Part shown: positions 34,808-44,192 of the stretch, one piece after another
Position numbering within the stretch: position 1 is the first letter of the stretch
How the letters are laid out: each line of letters starts with the position of its first letter
From: an uncultured Desulfovibrio sp.
GTDB lineage: Bacteria; Desulfobacterota; Desulfovibrionia; Desulfovibrionales; Desulfovibrionaceae
Direction: 5' to 3'
Length of the DNA: 64,000 bases
NCBI GenBank assembly: GCA_944327285.1
Contig: CALVHG010000001.1
Span: forward strand, 40,735 to 104,734
The notes under the pieces: generated by a model
The model's database searches: none
What the model was told of the DNA's origin: nothing
Seen by the model: the letters and a program-made list of their open reading frames with translations, nothing else
Position numbers and translations under genes: made by a program

Positions 34808-36592
34808 TCACTGCTGAAGCTCTGGAACATCAACACAAAGAGAAGAAAACGTTGCCTTCCTGACGGCATTCCAGCAGTCCTCCTTCTTGGCCCATTCGGA
34901 AATCATACGACCCCGCGATGAGGCCTCAAGGACTTTTTTCACTTCTCCGGCACGGATAAGAAGTTGTGCCATAAGCGGACCGGAGAGCCTCTGACTGTTC
35001 CATATCTTCATAAGGTTCATTCTGTGCCCGTAGTCACGGGCAAAAGACGCTATCGTATACGTTGTAATATTGGCCTGGAATGCTGAAAATTGTTTTCTTA
35101 CCGCTGTGGAAAGCTGTTTGCAGAGGATGGCCAGAGCAACAATTTCTTTCCATGTCTGCACGGTGGGCGCTGTATACCCTTCGCGACTCTCCTTCTCCGC
35201 GAGAGCTGTCATGAATGCCGTAAAATTTTTCTGAGTTCCGAGGCTGACCGTATGCGGCATCTGCCCCCATGTATTGAGAAATTTTGCAACATCCGTCTTT
35301 GTCAGGCGTCTTGAGGATGGTATGGCCGCCTTCACAGCCCGCTGCTGTGCAGCACCTTTCTGCAGAGCAAGCATGGTTCTGTAGCTGCCGGAGGCCCTTT
35401 CATAGAACCAGCGGCCGGAGCCGTCGGGGATATAGACAGTCCCGGCAACCTTTTCAAGATCAACATGATACTTGTTGTTAGCCGAGAGATCAGAAACCTT
35501 GACAGTATTCTGACTGTTGGCAAAACGCGAAATATCAGCAATCAGATCGTCTCTGGCGGTGTCCTGCCCATGACGGGGAACAATAATCTTGGTGGCAATG
35601 TGGACGCGATCCAGGGAAAGTTCCTTTTCCTTTCTCCTGGCAAAGAAGATGGATGCCGTTGTCTGACCTCCGTTGACTATCTGAAAATCTTTCAGATAAA
35701 GCAGTCCCTGCCCGGAGTCCATTCTGCACAATCCGCATTCTCCGGCGATAATGACGATGCCGTTATTATACGCCATGAACATTCCCGGAGCATTCTTGAG
35801 AGTATCCCGGATTCCCTTGTTCACTTTGCCTGTTGCGCTCAGAAAGGAACGGACGTTTGCTTCAAGAAGACGCGCATCGTACTGCGCGTAAAGCTGATAG
35901 AGCATATCGCCGGAGAAACTCGTCAAAAGGCACTGATATCCGCTGTCTTCGCCGGAACAGCTGATGCAGGGGAGAGGAGCGCCGCACAGCGCCTTGAAAT
36001 CAACATTGACAGGTTCGGCCGTTCTTCCTTCCCGGCTCATCCGGCAGAGTCGGCGGAGATCCACTACTTCAAGGTTCAGGAGCTTATCGGCAAAAGTCCT
36101 GTGCCTGCTAGGTCCCCCTGCTGACAAGGCATTTGTCAGCACAAAGATACGAATCTGTTCAAACTCATGATAGCCGTAGTGGATGATGTTTGCCAGATTC
36201 CAGGCATCCTCGACATCAGGAATTCTGCTCAGAAGTTTTCCGGAAACACTGCCCTGGAGAAAACGCTGGTACTGTTTTGTCATATTATTGATATCAGTCT
36301 CGCTGATCTTCTGAATAGCATCTTCCGGAAGATAGCGCGTGATGTACAGATCGAGGCGAGTTCCTTCTTCATCCCGAGAATAGCCGCTTATCTGTACGGG
36401 AGCATTGCCCAGTCTGCCGCAGAAGTTCAAAATCTCTGGCTCGCCCGTCAAATCATGTTCATACATGAGTCCTGCGGCGATTTCCGTAAATACCACTTCC
36501 GGATAGGGATAAGTATCATCCGGCGTCGGAGTCAGTCTCCTTGCATTTATTTCGGCCTGGAGTTCCTGAAGAAATTCCTGCAGTTCATCCAT
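34808..36592 (-). CDS. AIPR-family (abortive phage infection) protein
   Basis: A protein of about 594 aa. The AIPR family pattern is visible: LYITRYLPEDAIQKISETDIN, the central MAYNNGIVIIAG and FQIVNGGQTTASIFFARR motifs, and ATKIIVPRHGQDTARDDLIADISRFANSQNTVKVSDL. These are hallmarks of AIPR proteins found in abortive infection and in Mza/MORC-type restriction systems. The start at 36592 (MDELQEFLQEL) has GGGAG 7 nt upstream and is preferred to 36649. The biochemical role is not established; a DNA- or nucleotide-acting effector is likely. It looks intact. Confidence 0.88.
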   Translation of the reverse strand: MDELQEFLQELQAEINARRLTPTPDDTYPYPEVVFTEIAAGLMYEHDLTGEPEILNFCGRLGNAPVQISGYSRDEEGTRLDLYITRYLPEDAIQKISETDINNMTKQYQRFLQGSVSGKLLSRIPDVEDAWNLANIIHYGYHEFEQIRIFVLTNALSAGGPSRHRTFADKLLNLEVVDLRRLCRMSREGRTAEPVNVDFKALCGAPLPCISCSGEDSGYQCLLTSFSGDMLYQLYAQYDARLLEANVRSFLSATGKVNKGIRDTLKNAPGMFMAYNNGIVIIAGECGLCRMDSGQGLLYLKDFQIVNGGQTTASIFFARRKEKELSLDRVHIATKIIVPRHGQDTARDDLIADISRFANSQNTVKVSDLSANNKYHVDLEKVAGTVYIPDGSGRWFYERASGSYRTMLALQKGAAQQRAVKAAIPSSRRLTKTDVAKFLNTWGQMPHTVSLGTQKNFTAFMTALAEKESREGYTAPTVQTWKEIVALAILCKQLSTAVRKQFSAFQANITTYTIASFARDYGHRMNLMKIWNSQRLSGPLMAQLLIRAGEVKKVLEASSRGRMISEWAKKEDCWNAVRKATFSSLCVDVPELQQ

Positions 36593-36725
36593 GACAGTAC
36601 TCCCGGATAAGGTCTTCGAGATGGAGAGTGGAACAATGCGTTCTGTCAATATCTATGCTGTAAGATGCGCTGAGGAATGCTTCGGGAAGAAGGGAGCGCC
36701 GGAGATGAGGCAGCGCGTCCGAAAC

Positions 36726-37544
36726 CTAGATCACATGGAGGGCGAGAGTGGAGAATCGCCTTTTTCCCATGTCTGTCCCTCGCACATATCCCATGCGTAT
36801 CAGAAGCCGCTCAAACAGCATCAGCAGCGAATCATTTGAGCGTAATCGCTCAACTATTTCTTCTACCAGGTCAGACACCGACGTACCCTCCTCGTCGCGA
36901 CGCAGACGGACGCCTGCCAGATAAAGAGGACATTGCGCGAGACCTTCATCCAGCTGTTCAAGAGAACAGACTGTGATGGGAAACCCCTTCGGGGCGCTGC
37001 TTGTCTTGACTTCAAGAATAAACTCTTCAAGCCTGAAATCCTGCAGCCCTCCATCCGGTCCCTTCCATGCCTGAACTGCTCTCTGCTCTCCGAGAGTATC
37101 CATGAGACGTTTCAGAACGACGAGCTCTCCGAAAAGACCTGTCTCTGTATGTTCAGACATGACGGGAGGGTGCTTCTGCTCCATGAAGGTCTGCCAGGCC
37201 TGAACTCTGTCGAGAAAAGCGGAAAGAGCGAACTGCCTTTTTTCAAGTACAGCTTTGAGATCTTCCGCCATAATGGCAAACAGCTCTGTATCCCCGCAGA
37301 AAGTTCTGATAATGGCCAGCCAGTGTCTGGAACTGTCCGGGACGTCCCCGCCGAGAGCCTCGACACGAAAACCATATCCCTGAGGCAGCTTCAGAGGAAT
37401 GTGTTCTGAAAAGCCAGTCAGCAGAGCTTCGGCTCCTTCAGGAAAAAAATCCCGGCCCTGATTTCTCTGCCTCCATATTCGGCAACGGGTATGCTGCGCA
37501 AGCCGCAGCAGCTCTCTCTGCATCCGGCAAGAGCTTTCCAGCAC
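36726..37544 (-). CDS. PD-(D/E)XK nuclease-like protein of the Z1/AIPR system
   Basis: A 272-aa protein. A nuclease-like core is seen in the middle: GPDGGLQDFRLEEFILEVKTSSAPKGFPITVCSLEQL (D, then E-x-K, then a Q/E helix). The N-terminal half (LPQGYGFRVEALGGDVPDSSRHWLAI) is typical of the PD-(D/E)XK motif proteins encoded beside Z1 genes. The GTG at 37544 or the ATG a few codons later are both possible starts. It begins 12 nt after the Z1 stop. It probably provides the DNA-cleaving activity, with Z1 and the GHKL ATPase as motors or switches. Confidence 0.82.
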   Translation of the reverse strand: MLESSCRMQRELLRLAQHTRCRIWRQRNQGRDFFPEGAEALLTGFSEHIPLKLPQGYGFRVEALGGDVPDSSRHWLAIIRTFCGDTELFAIMAEDLKAVLEKRQFALSAFLDRVQAWQTFMEQKHPPVMSEHTETGLFGELVVLKRLMDTLGEQRAVQAWKGPDGGLQDFRLEEFILEVKTSSAPKGFPITVCSLEQLDEGLAQCPLYLAGVRLRRDEEGTSVSDLVEEIVERLRSNDSLLMLFERLLIRMGYVRGTDMGKRRFSTLALHVI

Positions 37545-37556
37545 TCCGAAACAGTC

Positions 37557-40373
37557 TTATGCTTCTCCATATTCTTCTCTCCACAAGACGCTCGTTGCCT
37601 TATACGTCACTGTTTTTCCCTTGTCGCTTCCGGGGAAGCTCATGGCGAATCCGACAAGAGGAATATCCTGCGTGAGAAGGTTATCCATGTTGTTTTCATA
37701 CACATCGACAAGATAGAGGATAAGCAGCCCGCGATCTGGTCTCGCCTCTATGCCTGAGGCGCCAAAGCCGCATATTTTCCGGATGGCCGGTCCGCTGGGA
37801 TGTTCCGGCACTGTGCCTGGTGTTCCATGCTTCGTATCTTCACGGGCTTCCCGGGCCAGTGCCAGGGCTGCCCGCCATGCCTCTCCGTCAAGGAGCAGCT
37901 CTTCCTCATTGGCTCCCAGCAGACGTTTGATGGAAAAACGGGATGAAACGCTTTCCCTTCGCCGCAGGGCCCTGACGACTTGCAGATTTGCGACAGAACT
38001 CCGGATAGTTTTATTTTTCCCGGAGTTATTGAGATAAATATCCCATGTCGTCAGCTCGGATACCTCATTCATGCTGCGGATGAACTCCACGAGACGGGCA
38101 GAATTGGTTCGATAAGCCTCTTGGGGAGATTCGTATTCCTCAAGCCAGTCCATAACGACCGAAGATGCGACACCCTGCCATAAAAAACCATTCCATGTCT
38201 TGCGATTCAGCGCATCGTGCTGCTCTCTGGAAGGATTGATCTCCGGTTTCCCAAGAGACATGATAAATCTTGACAAGCTGCTGAGGTTACGCTGTCTGGC
38301 ATCTTTTTCTGAAAGAAAGGTGACCGTTTCCGGCATGGTTCCGCTGAAGGAGACCTGGATGTCGTGCGCAGCCTGCATCTTCAGGGGGGATGTCACCAGA
38401 AGCGTCGGATGTGTCCGGACCTTCAGTCCGAAGTCTTTCGGAGTTCCGCCCGATGCGGCCATGAGCTCAAATTCAGCACGAAGCTCTGAGGTTGCTTCCG
38501 TAACATGCCTGTAGCTGTCACAAAGGTCTTCCGTAGTATAGAGGCGGCACAGGTCTGCGTATCCCGGTCTGTAGCCGAACCAGCGTCCCATCTGCATAAG
38601 AGAATCATACATGCGTGATGTCCGGAGAAAGTAGCTGACAGCAAGGCCTTCGAGCGTGAGTCCCCGGGAAAGCTTGTCGCCGCCGACAGCGATGACTTTA
38701 TATCCGGTTTCCTTATGATTCGCATAGTCGAGAACGTCTTTGGCACGGCCGTTGATACTCTTGATTTCAATATCCATGACGACAGGATCAAGGACTTCCT
38801 CAATTTGATGCCAGGAGACCGAAGCGCCTGCATCCTCTGGAAACTTATTTTTGAACAAAGCCATGTTCGGCAGGAAATCAGACTCCCAGAGAGTCCGGAG
38901 AGACTCCAGAATTTCATCGCTGCCGATATGTCTGTGAATACGACGCTGGATATTTTTGAGGTAGTCCCTGACCTGTTCATGAACAACTTTTTGTACGGCG
39001 GTAAAGCGCGTGACATGTACCAGCATGGAACAGTGCTGTGTTCCCTCCCCTCTGCACCGTCGTGCGGCACAGCACAGAATAAAGGCCTGAACAGCCTTTT
39101 TTAAACTGTCGGGAATATCATTGCATCTGGTCAGCGGATTGTGATCACTGCGATGGGGACTGGGCATCCAGACGGTATAATCCGTCACCGGGCGGATAAT
39201 GGCCCTGCCATAGTCCTGATTGGCGAAAACCTTGACAGGACCGATGTAGTTCGAGGGCGTACCAAGATTGAGAATAAAGGATGACGGATACAAATCTCTT
39301 CCTTCATCCGTTGTATACGCCTGATCATGGATAAAAATATTGGCGAATGGCGTTGCCGTGTAGCCGACATAGGCCTTCCGGCCGAAATATCCAAGAATGG
39401 TCCTGATAAGTTTATTGATCTTCCTCGGATCATGTTCTTCATTCGCCTTGTCATCCCTGACGGCATCTCTTGCGGTATCCACGCTGGCATTGTCCGCCTC
39501 ATCATCGATGAGCAGAAGAGGAAAGTCAGGAATAATCTTTCTGTCCGCAGCAGGATCCGTAACTTTCGCAATACTTTTAAGCCATTTGACGATATTTTCG
39601 AGTACGCTCTTGTTCTTTTTGACGACAAAAAGCCAGGGGCGGATTTCCGGCGACACGCTGAAACTTGTTACATTCTGTCTGCGAAAGTCTCCGCTTTCCT
39701 TCAGGCTTGTTCCACAATTAGGCGTGATCAGGGAATCCTGATCGAACTGTCCTGCGCCGACGACACCCTTCAGATTATTCTCATCCGTCGTAAAACCAAG
39801 AAAATCTTCCTCAAGGCGCTGCTGAGTCTGAGAGCGGAGGCTGTTATGCATGCCTGCCAGCACGATGATGATTTTGTAGCCGGCATCGGCAGCCTTGCAA
39901 ATCAGGGCGGCATAGTTGCCGGTCTTGCCGGACTGTACATGGCCTACGACAAGACCGCGACGATCCCAGCCCCCCGTGCGCAAAGGATCTTCCAGAAGGC
40001 CAAGAATTTCATCTGTACTTTCATCGAGATTTTCTATGACAGAACAGGCTCTCCCTTTGGACTCAAGCCATTCTCGATGCCTGGGCCAGTAACGCCAGTC
40101 CCTTTTTCTGTCTGCCGTCAGCCAGGCAATATGCTCCCTGTTGTCCTGAAGAGTGGTAAAAGTCCCTGTCCAGATGCTGAACTGCCGGATGAGCTCTTCA
40201 TGGCAGGCATCAAGATCCGTATGTTCACTCTCCTCAGGAAACAATTTCGCGATATTTTCAAGCTCCTGTCTGATGGTTTCAGGATAAATCTTGTCTCCAC
40301 TCTTCTGCCGCTTCAGGAGTCTGGCACGCGTGACCTTCAGGATGAAAACAGTATCTTCATTGAACTCACTCAT
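37557..40373 (-). CDS. Z1-domain superfamily II ATPase (MzaB-like)
   Basis: A 938-aa protein. An N-terminal helical region is followed by Walker A GHVQSGKT at residues 144-151 and Walker B LLLIDDEADNAS near 310. A second helicase lobe contains IAVGGDKLSRGLTLEGLAVSYFLRTSRMYDSLMQMGRWFGYRPGY-like motifs V/VI (near 580-620). This is the Z1 domain first recognised in restriction systems with MutL/MORC-type ATPases. It overlaps the end of the GHKL gene by 8 nt. Motifs are complete, so the ATPase itself appears intact. Confidence 0.9.
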   Translation of the reverse strand: MSEFNEDTVFILKVTRARLLKRQKSGDKIYPETIRQELENIAKLFPEESEHTDLDACHEELIRQFSIWTGTFTTLQDNREHIAWLTADRKRDWRYWPRHREWLESKGRACSVIENLDESTDEILGLLEDPLRTGGWDRRGLVVGHVQSGKTGNYAALICKAADAGYKIIIVLAGMHNSLRSQTQQRLEEDFLGFTTDENNLKGVVGAGQFDQDSLITPNCGTSLKESGDFRRQNVTSFSVSPEIRPWLFVVKKNKSVLENIVKWLKSIAKVTDPAADRKIIPDFPLLLIDDEADNASVDTARDAVRDDKANEEHDPRKINKLIRTILGYFGRKAYVGYTATPFANIFIHDQAYTTDEGRDLYPSSFILNLGTPSNYIGPVKVFANQDYGRAIIRPVTDYTVWMPSPHRSDHNPLTRCNDIPDSLKKAVQAFILCCAARRCRGEGTQHCSMLVHVTRFTAVQKVVHEQVRDYLKNIQRRIHRHIGSDEILESLRTLWESDFLPNMALFKNKFPEDAGASVSWHQIEEVLDPVVMDIEIKSINGRAKDVLDYANHKETGYKVIAVGGDKLSRGLTLEGLAVSYFLRTSRMYDSLMQMGRWFGYRPGYADLCRLYTTEDLCDSYRHVTEATSELRAEFELMAASGGTPKDFGLKVRTHPTLLVTSPLKMQAAHDIQVSFSGTMPETVTFLSEKDARQRNLSSLSRFIMSLGKPEINPSREQHDALNRKTWNGFLWQGVASSVVMDWLEEYESPQEAYRTNSARLVEFIRSMNEVSELTTWDIYLNNSGKNKTIRSSVANLQVVRALRRRESVSSRFSIKRLLGANEEELLLDGEAWRAALALAREAREDTKHGTPGTVPEHPSGPAIRKICGFGASGIEARPDRGLLILYLVDVYENNMDNLLTQDIPLVGFAMSFPGSDKGKTVTYKATSVLWREEYGEA

Positions 40374-41844
40374 CAGAGAGTTCTCCCAGCGTTGCTATAT
40401 ATTTTTCCCATACACAAAATTTGTTCATATTAATCATAATTCTCCTGGCCTGCTCTACGCTCATACCCATATCAAGATGAGCCTGAAAGACATAACTTAT
40501 GGCTTCTTTCATAGCCTGGGGAGGTTCTTTCGACGAGACGGCACTCCCGGCGAATGATGAAGAATTCTGTATTGCCTCTGCAGATGTCAACGGAGCCAGC
40601 TGCTCAAGGACCTTGAATAATTTTCGAAATTTGCCTGCGAGCGGATCACCCGCCTCCTTCAGCAGAGTCCGTATCCACGGATGAGACATGTTGATGCTGT
40701 GTCTGATTCCCGGCAGCTCTCTTTCTTCCGTCCATAGCTGAAACTCATCAAAATCTTCAGACGGAGTCCGGGCCCCCTTTTTCCCAAGCGCTATTTTTCT
40801 TGCCCTGCTGCGCACATCTCTGGCAATGCGTACAAGCTCATTGCGTATGCCTGCGGGAGGGCGGGCTGAAGATTTACGAATGTCAATTTTCCACTCAAAA
40901 TCCCGGGAAGGGGGGATATCAAGACGTATCCGGGCGAGATTGCAGGCGGGATCCCGATTTAATCCGGGCAGCCCCAGCCAGCTGCCCGCAAGAATGAGCC
41001 TCCTGCTCCGATATACATAAAATCCCTGTGATGCGGTCCAGCCGCCGGGACGCCCATGAAGCTTATATTCTGCATCTGTCAGTCTGCTTTGTCTTGGCAG
41101 TATGAAACCCTGAACTGTCGTATCCGCCCCCACATAGGCTCTGGGCAGAACAAATGTTCCGGAATGCATTGCCATAAAGGGATCTTTGCCTTTTACCGGA
41201 TGTCCGTTGATATATATCTTCAGACGGCTTTACGAGATGTAGCAGTTGAATGTGAGTGCAAGGTGGTCCTCTACTTCATCGATAACATCAAGAAATGCCT
41301 GCTGATCATCCACTGAAAACATACGATCCAGTTTTTCCCAGAGAACAAGAGTTCCCTCGGGCTGGTGGCGGACGGCATCCAGTCTTGCTTCAGATCCCGG
41401 GGCCGCCCCCCGCAGCAGAAGCCATTGATCGCCCGCAAGAGCAAGGAGATCAAGATCCCAGCGCAGACAACAGTATTCCTGATTCCTGACCGAGGCCACA
41501 GTCAGTCTTCTGCACTGTGACAGCGAGGCCATCTTCAGGCCCAGGCCGAATCTGCCAAGATCCGATGCGCCCCGTTCCATACTCACCGGAGTACAGCCAA
41601 GTTTCATCCCCTGGCAAAGCATGTCAGGAGACATTCCATGACCGTCGTCGAGAATAGCTATCCAGCTGTCCTCTCCATTCCAGTGAAAATTGACATGAAT
41701 ATTTTCTGCGCCGGCAGCGATACTGTTATCAATGATATCTGCAACAGCTGAGCCCGGCGAATAGCCCATTCCTCTCAGAGACTCAAGCAGCATCGTTGCG
41801 GAAGGCGGCACATTCCAGGCATCTTCAGCTCTGGCAATATTCAT
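40366..41844 (-). pseudogene. MutL/MORC-like GHKL ATPase interrupted by an in-frame TAA
   Basis: Residues 1-204 carry the GHKL fold: AVADIIDNSIAAGA (N-box), DDGHGMSPDML (G1), GRFGLGLKMASLS (G2). After YIS comes TAA (41230-41232). The same frame then resumes with SRLKIYINGHPVKGKDPF and goes on to the S5-like transducer (GFYVYRSRRLILAGSWLGL) and a C-terminal helical domain, stopping at 40366. Together they make the normal length of about 492 codons. A single base change explains the stop. An internal ATG (41175) has no ribosome site. If the stop is real, ATP-binding and dimerisation/transducer parts are separated. Confidence 0.82.
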
Positions 41845-41869
41845 ACTTTCTCCGGAAAGTCTTCAGCAT

Positions 41870-42800
41870 TCAGTTAATGTACGGACTGATCTGTCTGGTC
41901 TTTATCCTTTTTTCTTTCTTATCATAAGCTATATTTATGATATTTTCAATTTCGGCATCAATCCAGTCAAGAGCAGTATCAAGATCTGCAGACTTTTCTT
42001 CTGATTCACAAAAGTTATCAGGAAGAAAATCCCATATGCATCCCTCATGAAGCCATTCATTATCAACGACTTCTATCTGCAACTCCTCCATGATTTTGGA
42101 GCTGTCCGAGCATGGCTGTTCGAACAAACGCCGCTCCCTCCCACTCTTCCGGAGGGAAGAAAGAAAAATACTCCAGGAAATCCCGGAGTATCCATCCCTG
42201 GTGATGCCCAAGGGAGACAAGAGAAATAAAAAGCGATTCATCTTCTTCGTTAATAAATTTTCTTTCACGGAAATGGTACTCTTCTATGGGTGAAAAATAC
42301 CACTCTTCCATATCTGTCCGATGCCTGCTCCTGCCTATATCTGACTGACGAAACTGTTCTTCCTTTATAAGTTGTTCATCGTTTTCGCTGGAAATTATAT
42401 CTGCAGCATTTTCTTCCCAGGAACCCCAATTTTCGGCATCATCAAGAGATGGACTGTCAAAAAATTCTTCCTCCCACGAAACATCAGCCTGAATGCTTTC
42501 ATGCGCAGCATCATCCGTACTTTGCTCAAAAATCTTGAAAAGATGAAACAGATCAGACTGCTGCTCCCCTGCCATCTCAATGGCCGTATTGCCATCAATA
42601 TTGGCTATATGAGGATTTGCTCCATATTCATCAAGAAGCATGGAACATAAGCCGCTATTCCCGGAAAGAACTGCATAATGGAGCAGAGTATTTCCTTTTG
42701 CATCCGTACTGTCTATTTCCGCAGGGTGGTGATTCAACCAGGTGCGAACAGCCGGAACCAGCCCCATTTTTATAGAAAGGATAACAAGCTTCGGAAGCAT
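41870..42800 (-). pseudogene. Ankyrin-repeat protein, first gene of the defence operon, probable frameshift
   Basis: The 5' frame (42063-42800) encodes ankyrin-like repeats (DAKGNTLLHYAVLSGNSGLCSMLLDEYGANP, then IDGNTAIEMAGEQ) and a long acidic region. A second frame (ending at 41870) continues with coherent acidic protein (SKIMEELQIEVVDNEWLHEGC...DALDWIDAEIENI-like). The two overlap at 42063-42268; a 1-nt change between about 42090 and 42180 would fuse them into about 310 aa. Ankyrin repeats mediate protein binding, perhaps sensing or scaffolding the Z1/GHKL complex. It could alternatively be two genes, but the second lacks a ribosome site. Confidence 0.6.
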
Positions 42801-42877
42801 ACCTTGCTCCGAGGAAATTTTTCTTGAAAAAGAAGGCCAGCGGACTTCCCCAATTTCTCTATAACATATAACAAGTT

Positions 42878-43411
42878 TTATGTATTTTCAAATTTTGTAT
42901 TTTTTCTCTCCAGCCCGGCAATCCGTTCTGCCTGTTTGCGATGCATCCAGAGTGAAAGCGGACGCTGTGCAAATCGCTTGAACAGGAACTTTTTATAAAA
43001 GGCGGCAGTCTGCTCCTCTTTGGCGTCCACCAGAAAGATTGCCCAGGCCAGTTCGTTGCAGCAGCTGCGACGCAGGGCATCCAGGACAAGCAGGCTCCCC
43101 ATATGCTGACCTTGAAAGGCGGAAGCCACGGCAAGGCGTCCAAGGCGTATGGCCGGAACAGCAGGATAACGCGGCATGCGGCGAGCCTCGGCTTCCGGTA
43201 TATCCGTCAGAAGCACCGAGGCCGCCGCCAGTGTGTAAAAGCCGATGACCTTGTCGGGAGTCTGCACGTCGCTGGCAATAACAACAGTCGCAAAGCCCCG
43301 CTTTTGATCCTGCCCGGCCTGCGTTCGCCAATAGGCATCCAGAGCCTTGTTTCCGCAGGTAAAGCCGTCACGTGATATTCCCGCAGGCAGCAGACGAAAA
43401 AGCAGATTCAT
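42878..43411 (-). CDS. tacT: GNAT acetyltransferase toxin (TacT/AtaT-like)
   Basis: A 177-aa protein with the GNAT toxin layout: FTCGNKALDAYWRTQAGQDQKRG at the start, then IGFYTLAAASV, IRLGRLAVASAFQGQHMGSLLVLDALRR (acetyl-CoA binding R/Q-x-x-G-x-G/A region) and FYKKFLFKRF at the end. Such toxins acetylate aminoacyl-tRNA and stop translation. Its ATG overlaps the antitoxin stop (43408-43411). It is the last cargo before the right att of island B and could hold the island in place. Confidence 0.92.
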   Translation of the reverse strand: MNLLFRLLPAGISRDGFTCGNKALDAYWRTQAGQDQKRGFATVVIASDVQTPDKVIGFYTLAAASVLLTDIPEAEARRMPRYPAVPAIRLGRLAVASAFQGQHMGSLLVLDALRRSCCNELAWAIFLVDAKEEQTAAFYKKFLFKRFAQRPLSLWMHRKQAERIAGLERKNTKFENT

Positions 43412-43701
43412 CGGCTTTCCACCCGCTGCGCGTACTCGGATGACAGCTTTTCAAGAAAGGACGACGGGGCTTCCGTTTCTTCCGACAGCAGCGCGGCGGC
43501 AAGGGTGCGCTGATCTTCGAGCGCAAGGCGCACAAGCGACTGCTCCGCAATGACCTGCTCCGCCTTTTCCAGCGCCGCCGCAATCAGAAAATCGGTACGT
43601 GTGCGCCCCTGCATGGCGGCGGCACGGTCTATGGTCTCGCGTACAGACAAGGGGATCCGGGCATCAATACGCGACATGGGAATATCTGTAGTCGAAGACA
43701 T
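43408..43701 (-). CDS. tacA: DUF1778/TacA-family antitoxin
   Basis: A 97-aa ribbon-helix-helix antitoxin: RIDARIPLSVRETIDRAAAMQGRTRTDFLIAAALEKAEQVI, then the toxin-binding tail (FLEKLSSEYAQRVESR). The start at 43701 has TAAGGAGG 7-8 nt upstream; a longer reading to 43800 is unsupported. It neutralises the GNAT toxin and probably represses the promoter at the palindrome 43725-43741. Confidence 0.92.
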   Translation of the reverse strand: MSSTTDIPMSRIDARIPLSVRETIDRAAAMQGRTRTDFLIAAALEKAEQVIAEQSLVRLALEDQRTLAAALLSEETEAPSSFLEKLSSEYAQRVESR

Positions 43702-43724
43702 GGCTTTCCTCCTTACTGATTGAA

Positions 43725-43741
43725 TACGGAATTTATCCGTA
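43725..43741 (-). promoter_or_regulatory. Palindromic operator upstream of tacA-tacT
   Basis: TACGGA-ATTTA-TCCGTA lies 23 bp ahead of the tacA ATG and its Shine-Dalgarno, overlapping the likely -10 region. It is suited to binding by a ribbon-helix-helix antitoxin dimer. Confidence 0.55.
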
Positions 43742-43821
43742 CAAGACAAGCATCCTTGAGTGGGCTGTATATCCGTGTCCACAGCTTCTCCGTCCGTCAC
43801 ACCCGCAAAGATGCCGAAAGG

Positions 43822-43879
43822 GGGAAGACGGTCAAGGCTTTCCCCTGCGGGCCGCTGCGCGGGCCTTGACCGCCTTCCC
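43822..43879. repeat. Large inverted repeat near the right end of island B
   Basis: A 17-nt arm (43822-43838, GGGAAGACGGTCAAGGC) pairs with 43863-43879 with one mismatch around a 24-nt GC-rich spacer. It lies in the gene-free 43742-44166 stretch upstream of the toxin-antitoxin pair. It may be an origin, a transfer site or a recombination-related site; no T-run follows. Confidence 0.6.
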
Positions 43880-44166
43880 TTGCTTCCGGCAGAAAATATT
43901 TGCGGGCGACGGACGAGGAAGCCTCCGGCGGGGGCTCTGTCAAAGGAATCTGGCGATTGCTTGCCGCCAGACAGCGAGAATCTGACGCAGAAGGAATTGG
44001 CGACAGAAACGCCTGCTCATGGGAAATAGCAGGCTTTTCTGAGCGTCCAGAGATGTGCAAAAAAATATTTTCAGATTTTTTACCGTATTGAGGTATCTGG
44101 AGAGGTATTGCAGTTGAAAACTTAATAAAAACTTATAAAAATCAGTGTATTATATTGACAGGGCTT

Positions 44167-44186
44167 ATCCCCTTGGGGACGCCAAA
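44167..44186. repeat. Right 20-bp att repeat of island B
   Basis: Identical to 25503-25522. The bases just upstream (GGGCTT) do not match the tRNA T-arm, so only the core is shared. It is directly followed by a tRNA-type terminator. Confidence 0.88.
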
Positions 44187-44192
44187 GAAATC

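Larger units (their letters stand above)
25503..44186. mobile_element. Decayed 18.7-kb tRNA-Glu island with Mza/MORC-type defence operon (region B)
   Basis: The island is bounded by the 20-bp direct repeats. Order: integrase (frameshifted), alpA (MITE insertion), primase-helicase (frameshifted), MOBV relaxase (frameshifted), small accessory gene (start lost and frameshifted), DAC-like gene (frameshifted), then the defence operon and a toxin-antitoxin pair. The design is that of an IME carrying a defence cargo. Because every mobility gene is damaged, it should no longer excise or transfer by itself. Confidence 0.85.

Noticed and set aside
33331-34869. C5 methylase start at 34869
   Set aside because: It would overlap the AIPR coding region by more than 60 nt and add a non-homologous leader; ATG at 34803 begins right at the conserved methylase N-terminus.
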